Origin: Methanobrevibacter sp.
GTDB taxonomy: Archaea > Methanobacteriota > Methanobacteria > Methanobacteriales > Methanobacteriaceae
Assembly: GCF_030539665.1 (NCBI RefSeq)
Contig: NZ_JAUNXR010000001.1
Coordinates: forward strand, 164,767 to 228,766
Reading direction: 5' to 3'
Length of the DNA: 64,000 nt
Shown here: positions 47,501 through 55,798 of the stretch, in pieces
Layout: the number at the start of each line of letters is the position of its first letter
Numbering within the stretch: position 1 is the first letter of the stretch
Notes under the pieces: generated by a model
The model's database searches: none
The model's input: only the letters and a program-made list of their open reading frames with translations
Told to the model about the DNA's origin: nothing
Program-made: the position numbers and the translations under genes

Positions 47501-49060
47501 AACATTATCAGAATCAATCACCAATCCAATATTGTTCAAGACAGTCTCTTTTCCATAAATTGTTATTGGCTTGTTGATGGTAACGGTTTCTACACCCAAA
47601 TTACTGAATATGCCGTTGAAAGTCAAGTTGTTGTAGCCATATTCTTCCTTCAAGGTACCGTCTTGGTTAAAGTAAGAGAAGAAGGTGTCATTGGTTAGGT
47701 AATTGTTAAAACCAACAGCAAAGTTTGCTACCTTGGTGGCAGGTGTGTATTTGTCGTCACCTGAATAGTCAACATGAGCAGCATAGTTTCCATAATCCAA
47801 AGGATCCGCATTAATGGTTGCAGCTCCGTTGGAGACTTTTCCCTTGTAGGTTTTTCCATTGATGGTGACGGTAACGTTTCCAGTAGCATCCGCTGGAAGG
47901 GTGATAACGACAGGGTTAGGTTCTCCGATTTTGCTATCTCCTACGGTCACGTTCAATTTAGGTTTGTAGGTGATTGAAACGACACCATTATCATCACTAT
48001 CCAAACCAGGTATTTCTGCGTTTACAAAAGTGTTATAAGTACAGTCAATTATAGTTGGGTTAACAATGTTGATTCTTTCGTCTCCTCTTCTCTGGATTAA
48101 CATCATGTAAATAATATCATCTGCACTTACAATATTTTCAAATGTACAGTCAATTATATTGAGAGTAGCTAAACAATCGGAAAATATTACTGCTTTAATT
48201 GAATCTCCATAATAAGCTGGATTACCTGACCATACTTCAGGTTGATCAGTACCATTCTCAAAATAAAAATGACAATTTATAAATGAATAACTTGCATTTT
48301 GGAAATCATAAGGCCCTATATTTGACACCCCATTTCCAAAACTTTTATATTCCACATTAAATTGGAAAGCAATATCGCTATTTAGATTAAAAAAAACATT
48401 AATAAATGTACAATTTATGAATTTCACATTAGAATTAAGGGGCAACTCTAATGGATATTTTCCATTTTCCTTAATTGTCATGTTTATAAAAGTATAATTT
48501 CCAAATTTTCCAGTTTGACCATCCGGATTTATCTCCATTTCTTTAAAAATGACTCCATCACGACTTTCACCTATTAAAATAAGGTTTTCACCCTCATGAT
48601 AATAAATTGAGTTATAAGTACCATTTTTCTGATAAATGACAGTGGGAGTATCCTCTGAATCTTCATTGGATGTAACCAAAGCTGCACTTGCCATTAAAAG
48701 TGGAATATTTCCTGCAGTGTTTTGTTGAGGAATATTCTGTACACTGTTTATGAATACATTGTTTTCAAACAAGTAGGTTCCATTTTGGATTTCTACGGTA
48801 TTGGATGAACCTGTCAAATTTATAACATAATTAACATCAGTTTTTTTACAATAGTCCTTTAAATCAGCATAATTATTTGCATTTACATTTACGCTTGAAA
48901 CCCTCGCTGGAGAATCATCAAGCATTAGATCAACATCAGTGTCTGCAGTCATGTTGTCAGCGGAAATGTCTGCTGCACTAACTGCTCCGATACTCAGAAT
49001 CAGGAGTATCATTAAAAATGAAATTTTTGTAATTTTATTAATTTCTAACACCTTTGTCAT
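44585..49060 (-). CDS. Very large secreted adhesin-like protein (1491 aa)
   Basis: The N-terminus is a signal peptide: KITKISFLMILLILSIGAVS followed by AADISAD, so cleavage near residue 30 is likely. Residues 80-350 form a first beta-helix; an Ig-like domain (about 355-440, PKLNVTVGDSKIGEPNPVVI) follows, then a second, longer beta-helix (445-1120) built of superrepeats and finally four Ig-like repeats (1125-1491). The end, VKVTKATA, and most of the Ig repeats are almost the same as in the adhesin at 554-4561, so the two are paralogs in inverted orientation 40 kb apart. No membrane anchor or sorting motif is visible. Adhesion to other microbes or host surfaces is inferred. Confidence 0.9.
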   Translation of the reverse strand: MTKVLEINKITKISFLMILLILSIGAVSAADISADNMTADTDVDLMLDDSPARVSSVNVNANNYADLKDYCKKTDVNYVINLTGSSNTVEIQNGTYLFENNVFINSVQNIPQQNTAGNIPLLMASAALVTSNEDSEDTPTVIYQKNGTYNSIYYHEGENLILIGESRDGVIFKEMEINPDGQTGKFGNYTFINMTIKENGKYPLELPLNSNVKFINCTFINVFFNLNSDIAFQFNVEYKSFGNGVSNIGPYDFQNASYSFINCHFYFENGTDQPEVWSGNPAYYGDSIKAVIFSDCLATLNIIDCTFENIVSADDIIYMMLIQRRGDERINIVNPTIIDCTYNTFVNAEIPGLDSDDNGVVSITYKPKLNVTVGDSKIGEPNPVVITLPADATGNVTVTINGKTYKGKVSNGAATINADPLDYGNYAAHVDYSGDDKYTPATKVANFAVGFNNYLTNDTFFSYFNQDGTLKEEYGYNNLTFNGIFSNLGVETVTINKPITIYGKETVLNNIGLVIDSDNVLVKNFTFNINDLESAIEIISKNNVTLVNNTINFNATADKDGYGIYASSVENMTVANNTINYIGATEENGPVNAIIFIENGKNISMTGNNISATLDSVPVSYEPLPPWTATIFSQGVYMSGTDINVENNDLKVKTGESSGAYDTIYGFILNADNASFANNNITAEGNSYIYGLTISGKNSNVTQNNINVTTPGKYAGGIQINSPYAGTVSENNVTIKSKDVAYGIFTYGDVNATIKENNVDIASSTLYAIEVIGNNETVIENNITAKGNYTIGIASSTNGPVTIKDNQIKVDGEGLGEPTTGDLIKPTNAGILVTNYPTSATITGNTIIANIPAKPMGNLTAGMKLASSNTLVENNTITVTPTAGSGYDSIYGLSSTGNDVTIKNNTITVEGDKAPYEYGVSVSGDDVNIDSNKITVNNDKNYADGIQVNTGFSGTVANNEVNVKGNQSAYGIISSAWGSTTVEATYDNNNVTVDGQTAYGLQLLGTEENATNNNVAVTGEYTMGITTNTPIIEIKDNNVTAEGTGKTSLPTYDMFGATNQGILIYNNATKATITGNNVTTTGEYAVNVLKTENSVSTVKDNYLVAEKLTGNDAINNITGEIENNTPIKDILVSQDLVKYYKNGTQYTVTVLNNKVPVANKKVTVVLNGPSFKNLQYTIVTNSEGVATLPINLAPGQYTINAFTDNSEEIENTITVLPQSYSLEAEDIDMFVKDGTKYEVTLTDASGSPVANTKVTLTLNGKSFKNLKYDRITDANGVASLPINLAVGQYAITATYGSESITTNVNVLPKESALIAENVVKYYKNGTQYNVKLLDENGKPAAGKTITVTLNGASFKNLKYNIVTNNDGVATLNIGLAPGAYTITANYGEMSTTNTINVLPTLTTEDLTKAVNKPASFTAKLVDQQGKPMANAKVSFTITGKTIKTVTYTKVTDANGIASLPINLAQGDYTITVSDNSGAKAAGNVKVTKATA

Positions 49061-49354
49061 TTCTAATAAAGTATTTTTAATTAATATTCAAATTTACTTT
49101 ATTGATTGTTTATTTTGTATTCATAATATATATAATATTGTTTTTTTACAATTTCTTTATTTTTTTAATTTTCAATTATTAATTCATTATATTTTAAAAA
49201 AAATTTTAATTAAACCCCAATTCCTTTCTAAAACAATTTTAAAAACACTTTATCAAAAGTAATTTTAGCAAACATTTTATATTATAATAAGGCAAATATA
49301 AGAATTAGTCAAGTAATTTTTAATTATTTGGCTATCAAATTAGGAAAAATTTGT
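49061..49354. promoter_or_regulatory. Divergent promoter region between two adhesins
   Basis: This stretch is nearly pure A/T with several TATA-like runs: TATATATAATATTG around 49127-49140 suits the minus-strand gene and TTTTATATTATAATAAG around 49274-49290 the plus-strand gene. No operator-type palindrome or gene is apparent. Confidence 0.5.
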
Positions 49355-51511
49355 ATGGTTTTGAAAAATTATTTCAATAAAAAGCTACTGCTGGGTATTG
49401 TTTTCATTTTTCTAATCTGTATCAATTGCAGTTTTGCAAATCCTACAGATGACTTGAACAATGTTTCAATGCTTAGCAGCAATGTTCAGAATTTTTCTAA
49501 TAACCATGTCATAACCAATGAGAATTTCGCAGACTACTTTGCAAATAACGAATTGAAATCTGAATATGAAAACCAGAGTATTTCATTTTCAGGCAATTTC
49601 ACTGATTTGGGCACTTTGAAAATAGCTAATTCAAATGTCAATATCAATTGTAATGATTCATATTTCATTAATACTGGATTTCATTTGAAAGGGGAAAACA
49701 TAACATTGGCCAACGGAATCTTTTTGGCAAATGTTTCTTTTCCAAACAGTGATGATTCATTGATTCTAATAGAAAACAATGGAATCAAGGTTTCCAACAA
49801 CAAGATTAGCTACATCACACCGAACTCTACTGCTCATGGAATCTATTTGAAGGGTAGCAAAACAGATTCTTTCGAAAATGTTAGCATAAGCAACAACGAT
49901 ATCTATTTCGAATCTCACAATCTTGAAAACGGATACAATTATGCTCTGGCAATCACTTATGCTGACGATGTAATGGTTTATGGCAATAAAATCAATACTT
50001 CACTTCCCTTAAGGCCGGTAAGTTGGAATCAGGGAATATATGGTGGAATAGGAATGGAATTCGTTGCAACAATAGCATTCGGACAATGTGAACATCTAAC
50101 AATGTCCGGCAACTACATTTACACATCCGGAAATGGAAGGTTCGGTCAATACCCTACATTGGACGCTTGTCTGCTTTACAAGTGTGATTACTCCCTTATA
50201 GAAAACAACACAATAATAGAGGTTGACTACGACACTCCAATTGATGTGGACAATTATCTTTATGCTATTGATATGTTCCTCTGTGACGATACAACAGTTG
50301 TTTACAACAACGTCCATGTCAGAACTACTGGGGGACAAATGTCACATGGAACTGCATATCCTATGCAGGTCACAGGACCATCTAACAATCTCAAGCTTGC
50401 TTTCAACAACATCAGTTCAGTAAGCAACGGTCCAAACATCGGAATATATTCCTCCAACTTCTATGGGGAAACTCATATTCATCTTGTAAGCAACCACATC
50501 AACATCACTGGCCGTGCTGGAGGGGACTCCTGGGCATTGGTTGCAGGAATTGAAGTTCAGGATACCAATGATTTGATACTGAACAATACCATAGAGGTTC
50601 ACAACACCTTAAACAGCAGTTTAGGAAACCTTTATGGAATCAGCTATTCACAACCGACAAACTATGATCATGCATACAATATTCAATATAATACTGTAAT
50701 CTCCGAAGGGCAATATGCAGTAACCTTGAAAGGTCAGCCTAATGGTATGGTTGTGGATACAATCGTTGCAAACAATCAGATAGTGTCCAGCAAAGGTGAA
50801 GGAAACAAGGCAGTTATGGTTGGAGGATCCCTCCGTAACGTAACAGTCAAGAACAACACAGGACTCAAAGTGGATAAGAAGGTCATGTCTGAAGAATTAT
50901 ATCCAGACTGGTTAAAAGATTATCTTGAAGATTTAAACAATAGGATTGAAGCTAACAAGGAATCAGGTAGTGGCACTCCCTCAACTAATAATACGAACAC
51001 CGAAGTTAATAACAACACTTCTGTAGAGTTGCCAAACAATTCCACTAGTGGAAATTCATCAATTGCTGGAAATCAGACAGGTAATGGAACCGGAAACGTA
51101 ACCGGTAACAACACAATATCTGGAAATGCCACCACAGACATTGAAAACAGTAACTCTTCAGAGAATGTTGATTCTAACTTAAATGGGGACAGCAGCAATA
51201 ATTTCGAAAATAATGGTAATATTGTTAACGACATTGTTGACAATGCAAACATCAGCAATTCCACAGTAACAAATAGTACCTTGATATTGAGAAATAATGT
51301 TACATCTTCAATTAGTCCGGGATTGACAAGCCAATTGTTATCTTCAGAAAGTCCTGCAGAGTCTGCTAGTGCTTCAAAAGCTCATGAAGTTTCAAAAACA
51401 TCCAAGAAAGTTAAATCAGATGATTTAAAACCTTACTTCATAGTAGGTATTGTTGTTTTATTGGCATTGCTATTAGTTGGTTATAAGCGATATGGTTCAA
51501 AAGAAGATTAA
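49355..51511 (+). CDS. Membrane-anchored adhesin-like protein (718 aa)
   Basis: The start is placed at ATG 49355 (MVLKNYFNKK), because it directly precedes the signal sequence LLLGIVFIFLICINCSFA; a TTG at 49328 would add nine residues. A right-handed beta-helix covers about residues 80-540, a low-complexity Asn/Ser/Gly/Thr-rich linker about 540-660, and the end is a transmembrane helix (YFIVGIVVLLALLLVGY) followed by a short basic tail KRYGSKED. It is therefore anchored in the cell membrane, unlike the other adhesins here. It is divergent from the 1491-aa adhesin. Confidence 0.88.
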   Translation: MVLKNYFNKKLLLGIVFIFLICINCSFANPTDDLNNVSMLSSNVQNFSNNHVITNENFADYFANNELKSEYENQSISFSGNFTDLGTLKIANSNVNINCNDSYFINTGFHLKGENITLANGIFLANVSFPNSDDSLILIENNGIKVSNNKISYITPNSTAHGIYLKGSKTDSFENVSISNNDIYFESHNLENGYNYALAITYADDVMVYGNKINTSLPLRPVSWNQGIYGGIGMEFVATIAFGQCEHLTMSGNYIYTSGNGRFGQYPTLDACLLYKCDYSLIENNTIIEVDYDTPIDVDNYLYAIDMFLCDDTTVVYNNVHVRTTGGQMSHGTAYPMQVTGPSNNLKLAFNNISSVSNGPNIGIYSSNFYGETHIHLVSNHINITGRAGGDSWALVAGIEVQDTNDLILNNTIEVHNTLNSSLGNLYGISYSQPTNYDHAYNIQYNTVISEGQYAVTLKGQPNGMVVDTIVANNQIVSSKGEGNKAVMVGGSLRNVTVKNNTGLKVDKKVMSEELYPDWLKDYLEDLNNRIEANKESGSGTPSTNNTNTEVNNNTSVELPNNSTSGNSSIAGNQTGNGTGNVTGNNTISGNATTDIENSNSSENVDSNLNGDSSNNFENNGNIVNDIVDNANISNSTVTNSTLILRNNVTSSISPGLTSQLLSSESPAESASASKAHEVSKTSKKVKSDDLKPYFIVGIVVLLALLLVGYKRYGSKED

Positions 51512-51536
51512 ATTTGTTTTTTTTTAAAATGCCTTA

Positions 51537-51566
51537 GGGCATTTTTCTTTATTTTTAGAGTTTTGG
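51537..51566 (+). terminator. Terminator of the anchored adhesin
   Basis: AAATGCC (51537-51543) pairs with GGCATTT (51548-51554) around a four-base loop and is followed by T-rich sequence. Confidence 0.75.
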
Positions 51567-51702
51567 AGATATTATCTTTTTTATATATTTTGCACCCAGC
51601 AATAAATATTGTATTTGAACTGGAAAATTTAGCTCTCTTCTAACATTAAATTTATCTGGAGTTAATAATAACATAATTATTAAATAATTAGGGTGTTTTA
51701 GA

Positions 51703-51945
51703 ATGGTGGTTATCGCAACAACTAAGGTTTATCTAAATAAACAAACAGCAATTCCCAGACAAATAATTGAAACATTGGAAATTGGTGAAAATGATGTTAT
51801 TGAATGGGATTTAGATAAAGACAATAATGTAAAATTAAATTTTAGAAAAAGAGAAAAAGAGTGGACTTTCGATGACATTGTAGGTTTGATGAAAACAAAA
51901 GAAAAAACCAATGCGGTTGAGCTGGAAATGGAGCCATATCAATAA
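51703..51945 (+). CDS. AbrB/SpoVT-type DNA-binding protein (orphan antitoxin-like)
   Basis: This 80-aa protein has an N-terminal swapped-hairpin AbrB domain: VYLNKQTAIPRQIIETLEIG, with DVIEWDLDKDNNVKLNFRKR forming the second half. The tail has short helices. Such proteins are transcription regulators or antitoxins. No toxin (PIN, Fic or other) is found beside it: downstream lies 138 bp without a gene and then an opposite-strand nucleotidyltransferase. It follows GGGTGTTTTAGA upstream of ATG 51703. The adjacent adhesin ends 191 bp earlier, so it may regulate surface genes, but that is a guess. Confidence 0.75.
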   Translation: MVVIATTKVYLNKQTAIPRQIIETLEIGENDVIEWDLDKDNNVKLNFRKREKEWTFDDIVGLMKTKEKTNAVELEMEPYQ

Positions 51946-52077
51946 AACTTGTTTTTATGCCAAATATTCTCCATAAAAGAATCAGTATTTAAAATAAAAT
52001 TAGTTATGATAAGCAATTTGAAAGATGTGATAATGTAGTGTTGATAAACAATCTTTGACTTTTAAAAATAGAAAATT

Positions 52078-52097
52078 AAAGTCCTAGGCAGGACTTT
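52078..52097 (-). terminator. Hairpin at the end of the nucleotidyltransferase gene
   Basis: AAAGTCC (52078-52084) is complementary to GGACTTT (52091-52097). The stem includes the stop codon and the last codons of the minus-strand gene and is followed on that strand by T-rich sequence. Confidence 0.6.
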
Positions 52098-53148
52098 CCT
52101 TAAGTTTAATGTATTCGTCTATGGACTCTCTAGTGGTTCCGACAACAAGTCTGTAGCTGATGTCAGTTCCGTTTTTAATTACCTTTTCAACCTTTCCGCG
52201 AGCTACAACTTCCTCTTCGTCTTCCACTTCTCCGGCATAGGTGTGGGTAAACGATACCAATTCTGTAATTGGAGCCTCTACTCCGTCAATTATCTTCAGG
52301 TCTTCAATGGTATAAAGTGATGGGTTGTCAAAGGCTCCCAATGCACTTACAATCTTGCATTCGACGCTTGCCACTCCTATAGGTTCATAAACTGTATCTC
52401 CCCATTCACCTTCAATCTCATCATAGTCCTTGGTGGCCAATATGTCAAATAATGTTCCATCGATGGTTCCACGGTTTCCTTTTCTGTTTTCATACCATCT
52501 GAATTCCTCTTTGGATAGGCTATCATCCTTTATTCTTTTATCGTAAAGGAAATCCCAGTAGTCATCAGTAATTCCCATTACCTTTATTGATTTTCCGATT
52601 TCATCAATATAAACGTCCTTTCCTTTGTTTTCCCTAAATGCTTTCATGGCTTTTCTATGATTTTCAAGGCCGAAAATTACAAAATCAATGTCTGAAACAT
52701 CACTTTTATGAAGTCCTGGAAGGATTGAGCCTGAAATTCCAAGATGGTCATAATCAATGCCTGCCACATAATGGAAAAAGTCAGCAACATCCAGAAGCTT
52801 AGCAACGATTTCGGGATTTTTGCTTTCCCCATTTTCCCTTATGTCCCTAAGACGATTCTGTGGCCTTATGATTTGCTCTACCTTTTCAAGTGGAACCCCC
52901 ATCATGTTTTTGACCTTGGTTACATCACAATCATAAAGGTAATCAGGATAATTTTCAGTCAAATATTCATAAGCTTCATCAGAACTTACTTTTCTGTATT
53001 TTGTGCCGTTCTTTTCACGATCGCCATTTTCATCGGGAACATATCTTAAAAATGAAATATAACGACCCTCAGGATGAACATAATTTGTTGAAGCAAAGAA
53101 TAATCCGTCAGTGGTATAAATAAAATCTCTTGTTCTTACCTTTTCCAT
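52084..53148 (-). CDS. Predicted nucleotidyltransferase (354 aa)
   Basis: The middle has a polymerase-beta-like nucleotidyltransferase core: GISGSILPGLHKSDVSDIDF, with the G-S turn and a D-x-D pair for metal ions (near residues 145-165). The N-terminal 90 residues are a separate domain (DGLFFASTNYVHPEGRYISF) and the C-terminus an extra beta-rich segment. It resembles archaeal proteins annotated as DNA polymerase beta-like predicted nucleotidyltransferases; the substrate is unknown. It stands alone between an orphan AbrB gene and a 760-bp noncoding stretch. The start follows GGGAGTG (53155-53161 on the minus strand). Confidence 0.82.
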   Translation of the reverse strand: MEKVRTRDFIYTTDGLFFASTNYVHPEGRYISFLRYVPDENGDREKNGTKYRKVSSDEAYEYLTENYPDYLYDCDVTKVKNMMGVPLEKVEQIIRPQNRLRDIRENGESKNPEIVAKLLDVADFFHYVAGIDYDHLGISGSILPGLHKSDVSDIDFVIFGLENHRKAMKAFRENKGKDVYIDEIGKSIKVMGITDDYWDFLYDKRIKDDSLSKEEFRWYENRKGNRGTIDGTLFDILATKDYDEIEGEWGDTVYEPIGVASVECKIVSALGAFDNPSLYTIEDLKIIDGVEAPITELVSFTHTYAGEVEDEEEVVARGKVEKVIKNGTDISYRLVVGTTRESIDEYIKLKESPA

Positions 53149-53281
53149 AAAAACACTCCCTAATATATAAATTGTCGATTTTTATATAAAAATCATTTTC
53201 TTTTGAGCATTCATGTCATTATTGATTATTTTAGTAAAGGCATTAAACAAAAAGTGGATTTCATAAAAAATAAATTAAATA

Positions 53282-53331
53282 AAGAATATCGCAATATCTA
53301 GAAAATCCAGACAGTCCCATTTGATATTCTT
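53282..53331. repeat. 9-bp inverted repeat
   Basis: AAGAATATC (53282-53290) is complementary to GATATTCTT (53323-53331), with a 32-base loop. Confidence 0.55.
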
Positions 53332-53342
53332 CATTACTCATT

Positions 53343-53395
53343 AACAAAGGATTGATATAAAATATGTGAATACATATTCTGTAATCCGATTTGTT
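53343..53395. repeat. Two-level hairpin
   Basis: AACAAAGGATT (53343-53353) pairs with AATCC (53383-53387), a two-base bulge, and TTTGTT (53390-53395). Inside lies a second perfect hairpin, AATATGT-gaat-ACATATT (53361-53378). Confidence 0.7.
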
Positions 53396-53648
53396 GAAAA
53401 AACTATAAATAGTTTCTCTTGCAAATGAAAGCAATATTATTGATTTAAACTATTGTTCGTTATTTTCAATATTCATGTCTTTAAACTATTCAATTTTTAA
53501 ATAAAACAATTATTATTAATTAAATCAATATTTCAGATTAATACAATATTCAAAATGTGGAAGAATCAGATATAGAAAAGACTTCCTTAAAACAGATTAA
53601 TATGGAAATTTTAAGTTAAGATAAAAATAAATTCTTCATTATTGATTC

Positions 53649-53704
53649 ATTAATGCTAGTTGCATATAGCAAATTGTCATATGCAACTTCCTTGTAGCAT
53701 TAAT
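53649..53704. repeat. 19-bp bipartite inverted repeat
   Basis: ATTAATGCTA (53649-53658) pairs with TAGCATTAAT (53695-53704), and directly inside GTTGCATAT (53659-53667) pairs with ATATGCAAC (53679-53687). The only interruption is a seven-base bulge TTCCTTG on the 3' side; the loop has 11 bases. Confidence 0.8.
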
Positions 53705-53717
53705 TTATTTTCATTAG

Positions 53718-53780
53718 AATTAATATTGTAGTGTCTAATAAAGACTTCGAATATAGTTTCTATATTCTTGAATATTAATT
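53718..53780. repeat. 10-bp plus 8-bp nested inverted repeats
   Basis: AATTAATATT (53718-53727) pairs with AATATTAATT (53771-53780); inside is a tight hairpin GAATATAG-TTT-CTATATTC (53749-53767). Confidence 0.65.
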
Positions 53781-53907
53781 AAGAGTTTTATTTGTTATAA
53801 ATATGTGCTATCCTGTCAATTTCACGCATGAATATATTTTTTCACTATCTCTCTTCAATGAACATATTTAATAAAAATAATGCCCATATCTTTAATTAGG
53901 AGATTTT

Positions 53908-54501
53908 ATGAGTATTGAACACAAACATGTTGCAGAAATTTTTCCATATGATGGAAGTCAAATTGATGCTTCTTGGGCTTTTAGGGAATTTGGAATTTAC
54001 GGATCATCCATCATAACATGGGTTGGTCCAGTAAACATAACTCCGGACAACCTGAAGGATTTTGCTGATGTAGGACTTGAAATCAAGTCTAATTATATGA
54101 TTAATTTTATTTGTGAATTTTTTGATTGTCAACCTGCCAATATGAGAATAGCTTATCTTCGCCAAAGACTTCTTGTGATGATATTTAGGGAAATATTGTT
54201 TGAAAAGGGAGTTGAAACCAAAAGGGAGGGTGATGATATCTTTGTGGATGGCAGAAAACTTAGCATATCAATCGCTACAGCCAGCTTAAGCAGTATGAAG
54301 ATTCATTTTGCTCTTAATCTTGAAGATAAGGGAACTCCTGATGATGTGGATACTATCGGTTTGTTTGACATTACTGATGAAGACAACAATCAGATATTTG
54401 ATGACGGCAATCTTGTAGATCTAGTTAACGAAACAGTCGATAGATTTATATTGGAGTTAGAAACAATTGAAAATGATATTTCAAAAACTAATTTATTATA
54501 G
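53908..54501 (+). CDS. DUF366 family protein
   Basis: This 197-aa soluble protein starts MSIEHKHVAEIFPYDGSQID and belongs to the archaeal DUF366 family. It has a central helix-rich part (MRIAYLRQRLLVMIFREIL) and a beta-rich C-terminal half with GRKLSISIATASLSSMKIHF. The catalytic role is not known. It is followed 13 bp later by queD and queE, so it probably belongs to the preQ0/archaeosine pathway or its regulation; this association is the main clue. The ribosome-binding site is TTAGGAGA. Confidence 0.83.
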   Translation: MSIEHKHVAEIFPYDGSQIDASWAFREFGIYGSSIITWVGPVNITPDNLKDFADVGLEIKSNYMINFICEFFDCQPANMRIAYLRQRLLVMIFREILFEKGVETKREGDDIFVDGRKLSISIATASLSSMKIHFALNLEDKGTPDDVDTIGLFDITDEDNNQIFDDGNLVDLVNETVDRFILELETIENDISKTNLL

Positions 54502-54514
54502 TAGGTGATTTAAG

Positions 54515-55036
54515 ATGAAAATTTTAATTAACGGTATTCAATCCAATTTAAGGTTCTCTTCAGCGCATATAATTCCAGGACATCCAACCTGCGGTCATAT
54601 CCATGGACATTCCTATTTTGTGGATGTTGAAATTGAAGGTGACCGTGCTGGGGAATTTGATTTTGTAGTTGATTTTAAAGATGTTAAGGCATATACAAAA
54701 GCCATTTGCGATACCTTGGATCACAGGCTTTTAATCCCAGTTCAAAATGATTTGATTGAATTCAAGGACTTTACCAAATGGGCGGACCCTATTGAAAAGT
54801 TGGAGGACGCAAAAACCGTTCATTTTAAGGTGGATGGTAAAGGATATAGCGTTCCTGCTGACGATTGTGTATTTTTAGACCTTCCATATACTTCAGCAGA
54901 GGAATTGTCCAAATATTTTGCAGATATTTTAGTCAAAGAGCTATCTAAGAAATATGATAATTTATTTACACTTTCAGTATGTGTTAATGAAGGCATTGGT
55001 CAAGGGGCAATGTATACAAAAGAATTTGTGGAATAA
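54515..55036 (+). CDS. queD: 6-carboxytetrahydropterin synthase-like QueD
   Basis: This 173-aa protein of the PTPS/QueD fold has zinc-binding histidines in [11 protein letters not shown] and [17 protein letters not shown]; the catalytic Cys is probably the Cys of TCGHIHGH. It converts dihydroneopterin triphosphate to 6-carboxytetrahydropterin, the second step in making preQ0 for archaeosine. It lies between DUF366 and queE, two bases before the latter. A small insertion relative to bacterial QueD (residues about 85-125) is visible. Confidence 0.92.
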   Translation: MKILINGIQSNLRFSSAHIIPGHPTCGHIHGHSYFVDVEIEGDRAGEFDFVVDFKDVKAYTKAICDTLDHRLLIPVQNDLIEFKDFTKWADPIEKLEDAKTVHFKVDGKGYSVPADDCVFLDLPYTSAEELSKYFADILVKELSKKYDNLFTLSVCVNEGIGQGAMYTKEFVE

Positions 55037-55038
55037 AA

Positions 55039-55734
55039 ATGAAAGCTCCAATAATTGAAATATTTTCAAGTTTTCAGGGTGAAGGACCGTATATTGGTCA
55101 AAGGCAGATATTTGTCCGTTTTGCCGGATGCAATTTGGATTGTAGCTACTGTGATACAAACAAAAGCAAATCTGAAAAATCCGGCAAGTCAATGACTGTG
55201 GAAGAGGTTGTTGATGAAATCAATAGGCTAAAAACACCTGACTGTAAGGTGGTTTCATTTACTGGTGGGGAGCCAAGCCTATACCCAGATTTCATCTCAG
55301 AGGTTTCTGAAAGGATTGATTTGAAGACACTTCTGGAAACAAACGGTACTTTGCCAGATAATATAAATAGAATTAAAAATCTGAACATTGTTTCGTTAGA
55401 TATCAAACTTCCTGAACATTTTGATAATGATTATGATAAAACTATTTTTGATAATGAGATTAAATCATTACATTTATTAATGGCTAAGTCTATATTGGTA
55501 TATTGTAAAATCGTTACGTTGCCAACAACAAAAACGAATACGATTAAAGAGGTAATAGAAAAACTTTCTGAAAGTACAATAAATAATGAGCTTCAAATTG
55601 ATATTCAACCATCCAGTCCACTTTCAGACTGGAAGGGCAATACTTGGAAGTTATTTAAATTTTCAGAGATTGCAGGGGAATATTTTGAAGTTTCCACTAT
55701 TCCGCAAATTCATCCGATTTTGAATATTGAATAG
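55039..55734 (+). CDS. queE: 7-carboxy-7-deazaguanine synthase QueE (radical SAM)
   Basis: This 231-aa protein starts MKAPIIEIFSSFQGEGPYIG, a classic QueE N-terminus. The cluster site is GCNLDCSYCDT (CX3CX2C), followed by SFTGGEPSLYP for SAM binding. It turns 6-carboxytetrahydropterin into 7-carboxy-7-deazaguanine, on the way to preQ0 and archaeosine at tRNA position 15. Coupled with queD in the same operon. Confidence 0.96.
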   Translation: MKAPIIEIFSSFQGEGPYIGQRQIFVRFAGCNLDCSYCDTNKSKSEKSGKSMTVEEVVDEINRLKTPDCKVVSFTGGEPSLYPDFISEVSERIDLKTLLETNGTLPDNINRIKNLNIVSLDIKLPEHFDNDYDKTIFDNEIKSLHLLMAKSILVYCKIVTLPTTKTNTIKEVIEKLSESTINNELQIDIQPSSPLSDWKGNTWKLFKFSEIAGEYFEVSTIPQIHPILNIE

Positions 55735-55798
55735 TGATCTTTATTTAATGTTTTCATTGCCTTTCTGCTGTGGCAACTCTCGAAAGAGGTGTATACAA

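Larger units (their letters stand above)
53149..53907. other. 760-bp gene-free, hairpin-rich region
   Basis: No plausible protein gene is seen in any frame. The stretch is very AT-rich but contains several long inverted repeats: 53282-53331, 53343-53395, 53400-53415, 53649-53704 and 53718-53780. The last 50 bases contain the promoter and ribosome-binding site (TTAGGAG) of the DUF366 gene. The other bases could encode structured RNA or be remains of an element. The details are given with the individual repeats. Confidence 0.7.

Noticed and set aside
53149-53907. Replication origin
   Set aside because: No cdc6/orc1 gene nearby and no recognisable origin recognition boxes; the repeats are all different from each other.
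55727-55798. N-terminal extension of the first four-CBS protein
   Set aside because: It overlaps the queE end, has a Cys/Phe-rich sequence unlike the family and no ribosome-binding site; ATG 55799 has GAGGTG.
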